Below are positions 1-15,032 of a stretch of DNA of 64,000 bases, one piece after another; the stretch's first letter is position 1, and each line of letters starts with the position of its first letter. Position numbers and translations under genes: made by a program. Source of the DNA: Batillaria attramentaria (Eukaryota; Mollusca; Gastropoda; Batillariidae); the NCBI GenBank assembly GCA_018292915.2, contig JACVVK020000154.1, forward strand, positions 790,001 through 854,000, read 5' to 3'. The notes below the pieces were generated by a model. It saw nothing but the letters and a program-made list of their open reading frames with translations, was not told the origin of the DNA and did not search any database.

Positions 1-301
1 GAATGACAGGGCAATAACCGGCCATATTGCCACTTTCTCCGCCAATCGTAACGCTCTCTCTCTCTCTCCCTCTCTATGCAGCCTGCGTGCAGCAGTCACG
101 GCCAAGAGGCTTTCTATTCCACGGGCTGTAGAGAAAAGGGATGTGGGTGTTTCCGTGGCTTCTCCGTTCTGAATAGTAGCACAGCCAAGTGTTCCCTAGC
201 AGAAGCACAGTGTGTTTCCATTTTCAAATTTGAACAGCACCGAGTGTTTTCAACCGACTTCGGTTGGTAGTCGAGACACTGAGAAAGGGGCCGTTTCTCA
301 A

Positions 302-470
302 GGGTGGGTGTTTAGGAGTTTAACGTCCTTTTCCACCACGTAAGGGTGATATCAAAGACGGGGCAACGAGAAAAAAAGGCCAGCACAGGTATCTGGCCCC
401 AGCCGGGATTCGAACTCACGACCCGAGCACTGGGAGTCCAACGCTCTACCATTCGGCCATCCCGGCTCCC
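302..470 (-). repeat. tRNA-derived SINE, family A, copy 1
   Basis: Read on the minus strand it begins GGGAGCCGGGATGGCCGAAT with an A-box-like TGGCCGAATGGT and a B box GAGTTCGAATCCC. The body contains TTGCCCCGTCTTTGATATCA and the end is GGAAAAGGACGTTAAAC followed by CACCCACCC. This full-length copy serves as the family consensus for this window. Confidence 0.9.
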
Positions 471-875
471 CCGGACGTTTATTCACCAGAAAACGACTTT
501 GACCAAAAAATAAAAATAAAAAATACGACAATGACGGTGCAATGATCTGGAGCGGCATGGCACCGGGAAAACGCCCGTCCATTTTGTTTCAGCAGGACCT
601 CTGTGCAGCCAAATCGTGCGCGTCCCAGCCCAAAACACACACTATCGACGGGCAAGAGAGACCGAGTGTTGAGGAACAACTAACCTAAATGGATCCGGGG
701 ACCCCGAGGGATCTGAAATGAAATCAAGAAGGCGGTTGTCATGGTCGCGGCACAGCGTAATTCGCCAGACCCTTACCATTAGGGCATGGGTTTCTTGAGG
801 GTTTTCAACACTGTAGGTCAGGCTGTCGCATTTTGTCTGATGCGTAAATCACTGGAGCGCTCAGAATTACCCGAT

Positions 876-1164
876 TTGGGCCGATCGTCGGGGGTTCTCT
901 CCGGGTACTCCGGCTTCCTCCCCCTCTGCTTTGGAAATGTTCAGCCCACAAAATTTGAAAAATAAATGCAATTCTAAATTCCGAAATTTAAAAATAGCTG
1001 AGCTGACCCTTCGCACCACGTGATTGTAATGTGTCATGTCCAGTGTGTGAGAGAATGCGTGTGATTCACGTGAGCGTGCGTGTTGGGTTCAGTTCGCGGC
1101 GCTTTGAGCCGATTCATGAAATTGGGAAAAGCGCCTATACAATACTCATTAGTATTAATATTAC
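876..1164 (+). repeat. SINE family C, copy 1 (5'-truncated)
   Basis: It shares GGGGGTTCTCTCCGGGTACT, GAAATGTTCAGCCCACAAAA and GAATGCGTGTGATTCACGTG with the copy at 59881-60246, and ends in the same GGCGCTTTGAGCC...AAGCGCCTATA tail plus TATTA repeats. The tRNA-like head seen in the 59.9-kb copy is missing here. Confidence 0.8.
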
Positions 1165-1640
1165 CCTGAACACCCCACCCCAACCCCACCAAACACCTCG
1201 CCCATCTTCACAGCACTATCATCCATGTCATCCTGCCTCTATGTCCGTAACGCCGCTGAGATGGAAGACTGCCGCTTTCGAAGCTGTAAGGCTGTTTGCC
1301 AGCTAGAAGGATGTTTCATTTGGCCATTGCGGTCGTTTTCGTGCGTGACTTAGTGGCTTATACTTTTAACAAAATACGGACTTTCTTTAAGCCTACGTGT
1401 ATTCCTAGATCTTGGGATTCGACAGTTCTTCTAAAAAACAGCCGTCAATCAGCGCCGTCTAGGTGGTGCTCGGTCCGCAATCAAATAACGTCGTCTGCTC
1501 AGTTCGCGGAACACTTCTAGAACAATATATATATATATATACATGCTGCGTCTTGGTAAGAGGATCCTTTTCTAGAAGGGTGGAATCTGACAGGCATCAG
1601 AGACAGGCATCGATGTACAGTTTGCAGTTCTTCTCAGGGC

Positions 1641-1641
<1 letters not shown>

Positions 1642-1710
<69 letters not shown>
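1642..1710. repeat. (GA)n microsatellite
   Basis: This is an uninterrupted GA dinucleotide tract of about 68 bp. Confidence 0.95.
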
Positions 1711-1713
<3 letters not shown>

Positions 1714-2532
1714 CACACTAATATTGCGTAAGGATTAAGTATCAATACCCTGACGTCATTTATGTTGTACTTTGTATTCCCCTGATGGTATACGTCGGCC
1801 AGAGTCGGCACAATGGGTTCAGATGCTGTACTGTGACCCAAGTGACTGATTCTGATGTACAGATTCTGCGCATTTGATGAAAAGTCTTCCACACGCTATT
1901 GTATGCTCGTCATACGTACTGAGACATTAACTTGCTCGCCTTTCACCCCCCCCCCCACACCCCCTATGCATCCTACATCGCCAATACAGAATTCTACCTT
2001 GAAATGGTGGGAAAAAAGGCCTAAACAGTTTCCAAATCCAAGGCACTTACAACCTTTTACCAAACGACGGAATGTATTTCTGAAACCCATCGTATGCATG
2101 ATCCAGCGGCACATGTACGTCTACCGCGAGACATCACGTCACAAAGACGACTTGCAAACCAGCGCCCAAGTACACACGAGGAAATTACATGCATGTCTAT
2201 GCGTATCCATAATCCCCTACTGTGCAACTGTCAACTATCTCATGTCTGAAAGACAGCAGAGTATGTTCTCGTCTCGATGTATCCAATTACATGAACAGCA
2301 TACACAACGTCGTTTAAAAAACGCAGCAGTGTCATGTGAACATGTTGCAAGTGTATTTGCCAGCACGAATCCTTGTCTGTTGTCCTTGGCGCAGCTTTGC
2401 AACTCTGCCAACATCTGATCTTGGCAACACAGTGAATCATTTTCAGGCCCGATATTGTGTTCACTGCAAAAACTGCAGCTGTCACTGCACGATTCGTGTA
2501 TCCAGTTTCTCTGTTGCTATATGCACAACTTG

Positions 2533-2538
<6 letters not shown>

Positions 2539-2600
<62 letters not shown>

Positions 2601-2684
2601 AGTCAGGGAAACTTTATTTCCTAATGGTGGGGGTTTTGGCATGGTCGACTGATGGCATAGCCATTTTAAATACTTGCCGTTGCA

Positions 2685-2732
<48 letters not shown>
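2539..2732. repeat. Two (GA)n microsatellites
   Basis: GA tracts at about 2539-2594 and 2688-2732 are separated by 90 bp of unique sequence. Confidence 0.95.
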
Positions 2733-2735
<3 letters not shown>

Positions 2736-2900
2736 CTCCGAATGCCATAATTCGAGAACAACAAACAAGACAAAAACATGACAAATCACATACAAAACAA
2801 AACAGCAAGGCCAACAATAACAACCGTAAAACAAATAAAAAACGCAAATATTTCAAAAGATATCACGCGACGAGTATAGTTATGTAGTAAGTCAACTCAC

Positions 2901-3062
2901 ATAAATCTGCTGGTGGTGAAATCGCTCCTGGAGGTTCTTGATGAAGGCGTCCTCCGTCATGGGGTCCAGCAGGACGGCGTCGCTCACCCCGACATTGTTC
3001 TCCAGGATCTGCAGCGCCCCCTTGTGCAGCGCCATCGTCACCGAGCTCGCTCCACAACGCTT
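2901..3062 (-). CDS. MYO1B-like: Class I myosin, first coding exon (gene continues off the left edge)
   Basis: The exon starts after a TTTTGCAG acceptor (exon base 3062), carries a short 5'UTR, begins coding at ATG 3035 and ends at 2901 before a GTGAGT donor. The 45 complete codons (phase 0) include VGVSDAVLLDPMTEDAFI and end FHHQQIY. This matches the extreme N-terminus of MYO1A/MYO1B-type myosins, where a GVGDMVLLEPL-like segment is followed by EIY and, in the next exon, TYIG at the start of the motor domain. The break after IY is where the vertebrate motor sequence continues with TYIG. Class I myosins are single-headed, membrane-binding actin motors. I find no second motor exon between 2900 and 1, so the next intron exceeds 2.9 kb. 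The acceptor before the ATG implies at least one untranslated exon further right. Subclass assignment from 45 residues is tentative; the myosin-I call is firm. Confidence 0.82.
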
Positions 3063-3326
3063 CTGCAAAAGCACACGTCACAACATGAGGACGTCATAAT
3101 GATTGTCATCGGCGTCCCTGCGAAATTGTGTTTATCAGCTGATTATTATTATTATTATTATTTTGGCTGCACGTTTTAACGTTTGGCATGGACAATAGAG
3201 TGGTTATTGTATCCGTTCACTCAACCATTCAACGGTTTGGAGTGACGTAGACTTCCTAGTTTGAGATGGAAAGCTGTACAATGGATGCCATAAAAAAAAA
3301 TTATTAGGCGTCGCTTTCTATCATTT

Positions 3327-3328
<2 letters not shown>

Positions 3329-3383
<55 letters not shown>
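3329..3383. repeat. (CA)n microsatellite
   Basis: A CA tract directly abuts the 3' end of the next SINE copy. Confidence 0.95.
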
Positions 3384-3385
<2 letters not shown>

Positions 3386-3523
3386 GGGGTGGGTGGGTGT
3401 TTATGAGTTTAACGTCCTTTTCCACCAGGTAAGGGTGATGTCAAAGACGGGGCAACGAGAAAAAGGCCAGCACAATATTTGGCTCCAGCTGGGATTCGAA
3501 ATCACGACCCGACCGTTGAGAGC

Positions 3524-3526
<3 letters not shown>
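3386..3526 (-). repeat. SINE family A, copy 2 (head lost)
   Basis: The tail and body match the family. The tRNA-like head stops after the B box and is replaced by a GA microsatellite (3525-3581). Confidence 0.88.

Positions 3527-3581
<55 letters not shown>
3525..3581. repeat. (GA)n microsatellite
   Basis: This GA tract begins inside the truncated SINE head. Confidence 0.95.
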
Positions 3582-3583
<2 letters not shown>

Positions 3584-3909
3584 GTACCGGTAATAAAGGA
3601 CATCATTAAAAGGCAAACCGGCAACCCAGCATCGCTATGGTTCTATATGAACGACTGATGCAGAGAAAGCAAATGTGACTAGCAAAACGTACAGTATCTA
3701 CAGTGAAACTCTATCCGCGTTGACAGCACTAAAAGTACAAAAAGCAATGATAGTCACGCGTTCCATTGTCAATTTGCCCTTTCAGTGAAAACAATGCTTG
3801 ATCGCATGGTTCGAAGCTGTAGGCGTTTTCCATTTTTCTGTAACTCATTCCATGAACAACTCAAGACTCTCTCCATTTTTATGTAGCTCTTAATAGCTCA
3901 AAGCATCCG

Positions 3910-3980
<71 letters not shown>
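3910..3980. repeat. (GT)n microsatellite
   Basis: About 70 bp of GT sits at the 3' end of the SINE family B copy that follows. Confidence 0.95.
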
Positions 3981-3982
<2 letters not shown>

Positions 3983-3984
<2 letters not shown>

Positions 3985-4254
3985 AAAACTACTTTATTAT
4001 CCCTTTCGGGAAATTCGGGTGCAGCGCCACCCAATACCTACCCTATATTTTTAGCATTTTTGCTGGGGGAAGAAAGCCGGATGACCCGGAGAGAAACCCC
4101 CGATAAGCAGCACGACAGCCAGGAAAAAATGGTATCACATATCACAAGCTCGACCTGGGCTCGAACCCACGCTTCATCGCCGTGACATTGGTGACAGCCG
4201 TTCAGTAGTACAGCGGCTAAATCCGACGCGCTACCTATTAGGCCACCGCTCTCC
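3983..4254 (-). repeat. tRNA-derived SINE, family B, copy 1
   Basis: On the minus strand it begins GGAGAGCGGTGGCCTAATAG, with a B-box-like GGGTTCGAGCCCAGGTCGAG. The body contains GGGTTTCTCTCCGGGTCATC and the end is CCCGAATTTCCCGAAAGGG with AATAAAGTAGT. It matches the copies at 22195-22467 and 60371-60675. Confidence 0.88.
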
Positions 4255-4273
4255 CTAACCCTAAACCTAACCT
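4253..4273. repeat. Short telomere-like CCCTAA run
   Basis: About three CCCTAA-like units sit immediately next to the SINE head. The metazoan telomere repeat is TTAGGG; this is too short to be more than an interstitial trace. Confidence 0.45.
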
Positions 4274-5545
4274 TTTGTAGTTCCCACAATTTAGCGTCAA
4301 AACACAAGGTCTTCCCAGAATACAACTTTTGTTGCGAAAAAGTTGCACTTGTGTGTACGCCAGGACGTTCGAAATAGTCTAGTTTAATAAGTACAGTTCT
4401 GAATGCAACACACTGACTGCCTGCTGGTCGTGCCAACCAGAACCGCAACGGCGCAAAGATCTCCTTATCAGCCGCGTCGGCAGTACAGTGTCACTGGCAG
4501 ATGCTATGCTTTCTGACTTGCGTTTGAGCTTCTGCTTGCTGCAACCTGTGTGAGGCTGTTCTATGAATGTGTCCCAGTGGTTGGACGCTGGACACGACTA
4601 ACACAGGTCTAACCGACTTCTTACTCTTAGCTTATAGTTAAATACTATCGGAATATCAGCCTTTAAAAACACACTGCAAAAAAATACGCTCGGATGAGGA
4701 AGCGGGAAATTCAGGCAAGCAGACGACAAAACAGCGAGCGCGGAAAACAAACAAAAATAAAAACTAAAAAAAAAAAAAACCCAACACACACACACAGACA
4801 CAGACACAGACACACACACACACAGACACACAGACACACACACACATACACACACAAAACAAATGAATGGTCTCCTCTTCTTTCCTTCTAGGAAGCCTTT
4901 CAAAAAAAAAATAATCCTACAGAGAAGCAGGATGCTTTTCCTCGATAAATATTTGTTTTGGCACTGGCAATTAAGTCGCTGTACAGTGTGTGCTATGTAT
5001 TTTGCATGGTGCCTCAGTGATCACAGAAGTGTCATTGCTAAACAATACAGGATAAACTGGGGAAAAAAGCAGGCTTCAATTAACCATCGAGTTGCGTGCG
5101 CCCTCATCCATACAGGCCTTCTAACATCATGTACGTGCGCCATAAGTTGAATGGACTAAATTCATCTTTGCTAAGCCAGCTTATAATGTGGAACAGTTTC
5201 GCTCGTGAGTGCGCCTGTACGCTCGAAATTCTCTACCTTGGTGATTAGTACAGCTCTTTATGCGGTACAATGCTGTTTACACTCTGCGCGAGAAGTCGAA
5301 CATTCAAATTATTATTCCGACTGTTGTGACGCTACTGGAGCGCTCAGTGTGGTCGCTGCGTCATCGAGTACGCGTCTGCTGGCTCAGTGCCAGCATTACA
5401 GACGCTGTCACTGTCCAGGTATCATAGTGGTGTGATGATAGATACCACGAAAACAGCCCAGAACGATCTGTGACCATAAAAATGGTAGCGCTAGCCCCCT
5501 TTCAGCGTCTGTGAATGAGGAACAGGAGCACACACATTCAATACA
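4274..5545. other. No gene recognised; low-complexity CA tract
   Basis: An impure CA/CAGA tract lies at about 4785-4856. The rest shows no convincing exon, RNA or repeat on either strand. Confidence 0.5.
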
Positions 5546-5753
5546 TTGGTGAGATTTAGTAGCACTTCGTAAAGAGGACTTCGCTGAGCAGCGTAACCCA
5601 CTTACATGTAAATTAGGCTCACACGGCAGAGGCCGCGAGCTACTAACGCGCTGCAATTGGCTAATAGCACCCGTAACGTGCCTAATTTACATGCAAATGG
5701 GTTACGCTGCTCAGCGAAGTCCTCCGTACGAAATCATACTAAATCTCACCATT
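5546..5753. mobile_element. Small palindromic MITE-like element
   Basis: Two arms of about 75 bp form an imperfect inverted repeat. GGTGAGATTTAGTA at the left end and TACTAAATCTCACC at the right end share the inner segment GGACTTCGCTGAGCAGCGTA and its complement. A ~60-bp spacer separates the arms. There is no coding capacity and the target duplication is unclear. Confidence 0.75.
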
Positions 5754-7555
5754 GTTTCTGCCAAAAGCCGGTAAGATAAACTGCTACAACAAGACAGAGA
5801 TTTACACATATTTTTCTAAGTCTTGACGCAATGTCACTGTAAAGTCCTTGATGATGGCATGCCAATAAAGGCAAGAGGGGACGAACACCACTGATTTCAC
5901 CTACAACTAGTGAAAAGAAACCGCAAAATCCACAACAGCAATCACAACCGATTCAATACAGAAATCGAAACTCACAAGACCCGAAGACGACATTGCTGTA
6001 GCTGGTCGAGTCAGCAGAAAACGTCACGGTTTAGTCGGCAAAAATCCAAAACAGCACGCACAGCAGATTCTGCACTGTACACGCGGTTCTTTCCGGTAAT
6101 ACTCTGTCACACAGTCGTGAGGTTAGAACCCTCAACCCTCGTGTTCCAAGGCCACTGACCGGTCTTACGTGTGCTTGCCCCAAAGCACCACCGTAACCAC
6201 CACCACCACGCCCTGGCCTCGAGCTCGAGGACACCTCACACACGCGATCAATAAAATCGTCTGATCAGCAGATTCCACACTGCCATCGTCTCGTGAACAA
6301 GACGGAATCACAACAGAACTGTCCTGCTGATGTGTCGCGGCGAGGACTGAGAACCTCTGTAAGATAAGCCACACCCAAGTGTGACGGCGAGAAGCAACTC
6401 TCTCTCTCTCTCTCTCTCTCTCTCAGTAACGGTTTACTAGTCGTTATGCTAATCAGTCACAAGATATACAGAAGCCAGGCAGCAGAGACACGAACCGGTG
6501 AGACATACGCGATGGTCGTGTAGTGCAGTGTACGACAATGGAAATAACGGAGAGTGTAGTGTGCACGCAACAGCGGTTCTTAGTGCTCGTTGTACGAGTA
6601 GTTTTGTGTTCATGTCCATGTGTCTTACAGGACAAGCGTAAAAGGCAACTTGTCGAGCCGCATCAGACACAAAAGGCATTGGCTGGAACTGAATGGAAGG
6701 GAACTGAACTGAACGGAACTAGACTGGACTGGACTGAACTGAATCGAAGCTGCGTTATTCTGCTGTACATGTGTGGCTATTTTCCTTACAACCTGTCTGG
6801 CACACCTCGACGGGCTTAAGCTTTCGATTACATATTATATAAGAACTGAAACTGTGCCATTTTCATTTCCGCCATTTCACATGAATGTCATTTCTTACGG
6901 TGACTGAAACAAAGTACCTAACACTATCAACCAATCAAAATCCTATTTGTCAGCAACGTTTTCGGTCTATCATACGAGTGAGATTATGTCACATTGACAC
7001 TGGGACAACAGAAACCATTCAAATTTTTTTTGGGTGGTTATTTATACCCGTGTCGCATTGCAGGTGGACTGCAACAAAAGGCGTGCACGCTTTAATAAGC
7101 ATCCAACGATCCGATGTTATCGTTTCAAACGCATAATGCCTGTGCACAAATTGCACTCGAGCAGTGCTAGTATGGCAGTTTGACATTCTCTTTGAGAAAT
7201 GATCGATCAGTGATTGCAAAGGGCTTGCCGCATTATTGTGACCAGCTTCGGGAAAAAAGGCGAAACCATTAAAGGGGTACGTGTTTACTGCTCCAAGATC
7301 GCAAAGCGACGTGGGCTGATTGCGACGACAACAGCATGAAAATGTGTGCAAAATTGGAGCTTTTACTTGGTCGTCGTTGCTAAGACAAGAGCCAAAATGC
7401 ACGCCTATCGCTCGCTTCGTGTCCAATACAAGTGGCTGGGGCACCCTGCGCTGTCTGTTAGCAGTCCGAGGTGAACTTAAGTTTCGGGCAGACCGTAAAG
7501 TCAACATGGCAACATAACACGTTTACAGAACTCTGACAAAGACTATAATAAAAAA
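5754..7555. other. No gene recognised
   Basis: The stretch holds a (CT)n tract at 6399-6424 and short GGAACTGAACT-type repeats near 6690-6740. No supported exon was found. Confidence 0.5.
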
Positions 7556-8200
<645 letters not shown>

Positions 8201-8266
8201 AGAAAATAATCAATGAGCTGATGGCATTTTCCTGTGTATGTGCATTAGGCTGTGGGTGTGAAGCAA

Positions 8267-8269
<3 letters not shown>

Positions 8270-8329
<60 letters not shown>

Positions 8330-8342
8330 AGAGAGAGAGAGA
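8270..8342. repeat. (GT)n then (GA)n microsatellite
   Basis: The compound tract abuts the 3' tail of the next SINE. Confidence 0.95.
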
Positions 8343-8346
8343 GCGA

Positions 8347-8512
8347 GGGTGGGTTGGGGGGGGGGGTTAACGTCCTTTTCCACCACATAGGGTGATATCA
8401 TAGACGGGGCAACGACGAAAAAGCCAGCACAAATATTTGGCCCCAGCCGGGATCGAAATGACGACCCGAGCATTAGAAGTCCAACGCTCTACCATTCGAC
8501 CACCCCGGCTCC

Positions 8513-8514
<2 letters not shown>
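8347..8514 (-). repeat. SINE family A, copy 3
   Basis: The copy is full-length with an intact B box. A (GA)n tract (8515-8546) abuts the head. Confidence 0.9.
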
Positions 8515-8546
<32 letters not shown>

Positions 8547-9215
8547 ACGTATGAAAATCACATCTTTTCCCATGTATATCAAACTGAGCACTAATCAACG
8601 TGCAGAGACAACGAACACTGGTCAAATCATTCACACATAGTCGATTAGACCAGGCAAAATAAAATCTCTCTCCCGAAACGCAGCGACTACCAGACCAGCG
8701 AAGGCCAAGCTCCTTCACGCATGAGTGAGCACGCGAGTAAATGACCCTGGGGGTCATGATCATAACGGAACTCGGCGTCAGGCGCTTGTCTTGTCTGGTG
8801 AGATAAGGTATGAATCTGATCTTCACGCGAGGGCCAAGATTTATCGGCCCCTGTACAATCTGCTGTAAATCTACAGCGGTTACAGTGTGTGGAGGAAAGC
8901 GTCCGAGGAGACACGTACATGGATCTCGTGGTGACAGTGTGGAGCTCTGACCATCACGCGGTAGTTACGTCATGACGGGTCGATATGACGACGCACACGT
9001 CAGTAGGGCCGGCTGAAAATCGGGGGCTTGGATATTGCAAAATAATGATGCAACTAGCCTTCCGAACATTATTTTTGTCACGCCCCTCCACCATAGGCTC
9101 AACTGAATATACATGTATATATATTTTTTTGTACACAATATACCCTGGAGTCATGCAGTTCTTTAATAGAAAAAAAAGAAAGAAAAAAAGAAAGAGGATC
9201 AGCTGTAAATTTATA

Positions 9216-9270
<55 letters not shown>

Positions 9271-9714
9271 GTGGCACTTCATCAAGAATGCCTTCAGCAA
9301 AAGTCACACTGTCACGCAAATTAATTCACGGAACGTTTCACGAGACGAAGCGCTGACCACTTATTCTTCATTGCGTGAGAGGAGTAACAGGTGCTATCCA
9401 CAAAACTGATCCAGTCAACTCAAAATTCCTCCCTATCTAGCGTCCTCTCACACTGACTGAAGTCTACATTAGCAGTGGCCCTCCGCCAAAACCGGGACCA
9501 AAAGTCAACAGAAAACTGACCCCACTATTGGACAGTCCACACAATAGCGACCCCTAGTACTGGGCATTGGCTGTGTGCGGCACTGTCCAAAATGTCAGTG
9601 TCCAGTGTCCAGGAGAAAGCGGCTTTGTCAGGGACAGAGTCTATCCATTCTCTCTACCCTTTCATGCGTAATATTGCGGCAGGGCTCTGAACGTGAAGAC
9701 CACATCAAGGAGCT
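8547..9714. other. No gene recognised; CA microsatellite
   Basis: It contains a (CA)n tract at 9219-9269. I see no supported exon or RNA. Confidence 0.5.
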
Positions 9715-10375
9715 CGGACTGAATTGGGCTGTCGACTTTTGGGGGGCTTGTCGTGGTGAATTCTGGATAGAGTACAATCCCGAAATCGCGAAGCTGTTTA
9801 CTACAAACTGTGTTCGAAATAAGTTGTGCACCTCAAACGGATGCCGCAAGTACAGCTGAGTGCACTGTGCGTATCCGACTGAAGTGGGGTGTAAAATTTT
9901 AGGCTTGTCATGGGGAATTCTGGATAGAGAACAATCCCGAAATCAGTCGCGAGGCTGACTCAAACCAACACAACCTACTACTACTGTGTTCGAAACAACA
10001 GTTGTGCGGGGTGGGGGTGGGGGGCGGGGGGTGTTTGGGTGTTTAACGTCCTTTTCCACCACATACGGGTGATATCAAAGACTGACGATGCAACGATGAA
10101 AAAGCCAGCACAAATATGTATTTGGCCCCAGCCGGAATACCGTACGAACTCACGACCTGAGCATTAGAAGTCCAACGCTCTACCATTCGGCCACCCCGGC
10201 TTCCCAGAACAGTTGTGCGCCTCAAACGGATACTTCAAGTACAGCTGAATGCACTATGTGTATCTGACTGAATTGGGGTGTAAATTTTGGGGCCTGTCGT
10301 GGTGCGAGGCTAACAACACCAACACTGTCTACTATTACTGTGTACGAAAAAACTGCTGTGCACTAATACGGACCG
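9715..10375. repeat. Three-unit tandem repeat interrupted by a SINE
   Basis: Units of roughly 160-180 bp begin TGAATTGGGCTGT (9718), TGAAGTGGGGTGT (9880) and TGAATTGGGGTGT (10270). They share GAATTCTGGATAGAG, CAATCCCGAAATC and GTACAGCTGA. A SINE sits between units 2 and 3. Confidence 0.75.
10008..10207 (-). repeat. SINE family A, copy 4, with target-site duplication
   Basis: The copy is bounded by an exact 11-bp direct repeat AACAGTTGTGC at 9997-10007 and 10208-10218, the mark of LINE-mediated insertion. It is the clearest insertion of this family in the window. Confidence 0.92.
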
Positions 10376-10855
10376 GAACGGTTGACTGAGGCACAGGTGA
10401 ATGAACTATACACACAGCCCCAAGTAAGCCAGATAAACACAGGGTATCAACTATCATGTGCTGCAGTATGCTTACAGACAGTGCATGAACTCAAAACTGA
10501 CAGAAAGCGGCAAGTGCTGTTCCTTGTACTAGTCAGATATGTAGACATCCCCATGGGAAACGCGGAAGGCTTATCAGATAACAGTGCAGCTCAAAACAGG
10601 GAGAGAGAGAGAGAGGGCCGTCTTACCTGCCGTGGTTAATCAATGACTGCTGAACCAGGTGGACTGAGGGGCAGGGCGGGGGGTGGAGGTGGGGGGTGGG
10701 GAGGTCACTGTGTCGTCATGAGTGGTGCCCAAGGGGGTGAAGGAAACAGGTCCGCTGGCTCCGTTCCCACTGTAACAGTGAGCAATCAAGGCAGATCGAT
10801 CAGGGAGATTTGCTCACACAAGTACAGTCAAACCGGGTCACGGTGACAGCTGTTG

Positions 10856-12972
<2,117 letters not shown>

Positions 12973-13025
<53 letters not shown>

Positions 13026-13026
13026 G
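12973..13026. repeat. (CAGA)n microsatellite
   Basis: About 13 CAGA units directly precede a SINE tail. Confidence 0.95.
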
Positions 13027-13206
13027 GGTGGGTGGGTGGGTGTTTTAGGGAACAACGTCCTTTTCCACCACATACGGGTGATACCAAAGACGGGGCAACG
13101 ATGAAAAAGCCAGCACAAATATTTGGCTCCAGCCGGGATGCGAACTCACGACCCAAGCATTAGAAGTACAACTTGACGCTCTACCATTCGGCCACCCCGG
13201 CTCCCC
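13027..13206 (-). repeat. SINE family A, copy 5
   Basis: The copy is full-length, has an intact B box and ends in GGGTGGGTGGG at its 3' side. Confidence 0.9.
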
Positions 13207-14857
13207 CCCCCCTCCCCCCACTCTAACACACGCACAAACTGATAAACTACTCTTCGACTTCCTTCTCTACTTTTTGGAAAACCCGTCCTGGTCAAAAAGT
13301 CATGGGCTGGTTTCCCTTGCCAAGAATGCCCGGCTGAAGATCACTGCCCTATAAGAAAATGCGAAACCAGAAAAAAAAAAATTGGGCAACATAACTCCAG
13401 CACACAGCAGTTCACAGAAAAGCCTTAGAGTAACTTAGACATTTCCTCCTTTTCCAGTCCTCATGCAATGAACATGCTACTGCACCACGCTAGTTCTAAA
13501 GCTCATAACTAAATCTTACTGAGAACATTGTGCCTGCCGTCCATCCAGCTTCTGTTTCCAAAGCCCGGGCTTGTCAATTTACTGTTCAAATAGTAGATAG
13601 ATTGTCTTAGCAATGCTAACTAACACGTACCAAAATCTTTGTACGCTGGTTTCAGAACCACCTTCAAGTTCCTGGGTGAAAAACAAGTCACAGCAGTTTG
13701 AAGGGGAAGGGTCGACGTTGTATGGACTTTGTGACGGTAAGTAATTAAAGTGTCACTTTTCTAACAGTCCATCCACAGCTGCAGACAGAGCCGGTAATTC
13801 CCCACATCAACACACAATCCATCATCACTAAAAAGTGGAACACACACACACACGTACGCCCACTGTGCCGTTGCCAGCTGATGCTGGCATTTCAGTCCGG
13901 GAAATTCCCAGCTTCAGGAGGAGTGCTTGCAACGTAATCCCCAACCGGTCTGTATGTATAACGAGACTAATGAGAGGGCACAGAGTGTACCACCAAACAA
14001 ACAGAAAACATTAATTCTCATGCTTAGTCATGAGGTGGGATAGTGTGTACATGTAGGTCTGGCTGACAGGCTGCTCAGTGGTATTACAACACAATGCAAC
14101 TGAGTCGGACCACACCTGAGCTGGGGGCACCTATGGTCAGTTATTCGCGGTATTCTAGTCGGAGGTGTCAACCGGCTCAAGCAATTACACAAGCACACGC
14201 GCCAATGACGCACCTTTCTTGGCCAGGTCTGAACCGTAAACCTGCCGTAAACTGGTAGAAGAAAGCCTGGATGCTTCACTGCAAAGATACTGCGCCAGTG
14301 CTATTAAATTCCGCAATGACTGCCGCGCATGCATCTAGCTGTCCCGTCTTTGAATGAAAGAATTCAGACCTGAGACGTTTCGCAGCTGCTTAGTGTAAAG
14401 TGTGAAACCATCTTCATTATCAGATTAGTGCATGTATTGGAAACTGGACGCTTCATACTGCTTAGTAAAGGGTCCTTGATACATGTGATAAGGTGTAGTC
14501 TACACTGGACTGATAGTCTCACCACAATAAATTAGCACATTTTATTCATTGCGAAAGCTCTTCGCTCTTCATTGACTCGACGAAGACAAAGCCACAGCTC
14601 TGTGCCTGCTGCTTTTGAAGGTTACTGTGGGGCAGCAACGATTCAGCGAAGCTGTCACAGATGCCACTCCAACGCAGTTCCTCGCAGACTTACATTATTC
14701 TCTCCTTTCAAGCGGCCAGTGATTTATCATACGGGCTCATGAATTAATTCAAATTTAAAGTAGTGTGACAAAGTGTAAATCCAGCATAAAGTAGGCCACG
14801 TTTTACTTGCAACTAAAACTTCTGAAGCAGCTAAGTTCTCCGAAGCGCCGCGGCCAT
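13207..14857. other. No gene recognised
   Basis: I found no convincing exon, RNA gene or repeat in this stretch. Confidence 0.45.
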
Positions 14858-15032
14858 GGGTGGGTGGATGTTTAAGGGTTTAACGTCCTTTGCCACCACG
14901 TAAGGGAGATATATCAAAGACGGGGCAACGAAGAAAAAGGCCAGCACAAATATGTGGCCCCAGCCGGGATTCGAACTCACGACCCGAGCATTGGGAGTCC
15001 AACGCTCTACCATTCGGCTATCCCGGCTCCCC
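14858..15032 (-). repeat. SINE family A, copy 6
   Basis: The copy is full-length; head and tail match copy 1. Confidence 0.9.

Larger units (their letters stand above)
1..2900 (-). other. Intron 3' of the myosin exon, repeat-filled
   Basis: This lies downstream of the myosin donor on the minus strand, so it is intronic. It contains a SINE (302-470), a 5'-truncated SINE (876-1164) and three GA microsatellites (1642-1710, 2539-2594, 2688-2732). No further coding exon was found. Confidence 0.6.

Noticed and set aside
421..470. tRNA gene calls at SINE family A, B and C heads
   Set aside because: A and B boxes are present but the heads are fused to SINE bodies and do not give a full cloverleaf. 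They are tRNA-derived SINEs, not tRNA genes.
1855..2418. 187-codon plus-strand ORF
   Set aside because: There is no recognisable domain. It includes low-complexity CCCCC and lies within the myosin intron.
4038..4448. 136-codon minus-strand ORF
   Set aside because: It translates a SINE family B copy.
7019..7507. 162-codon minus-strand ORF
   Set aside because: No domain, no repeat homology and no splice evidence; length alone is not enough.
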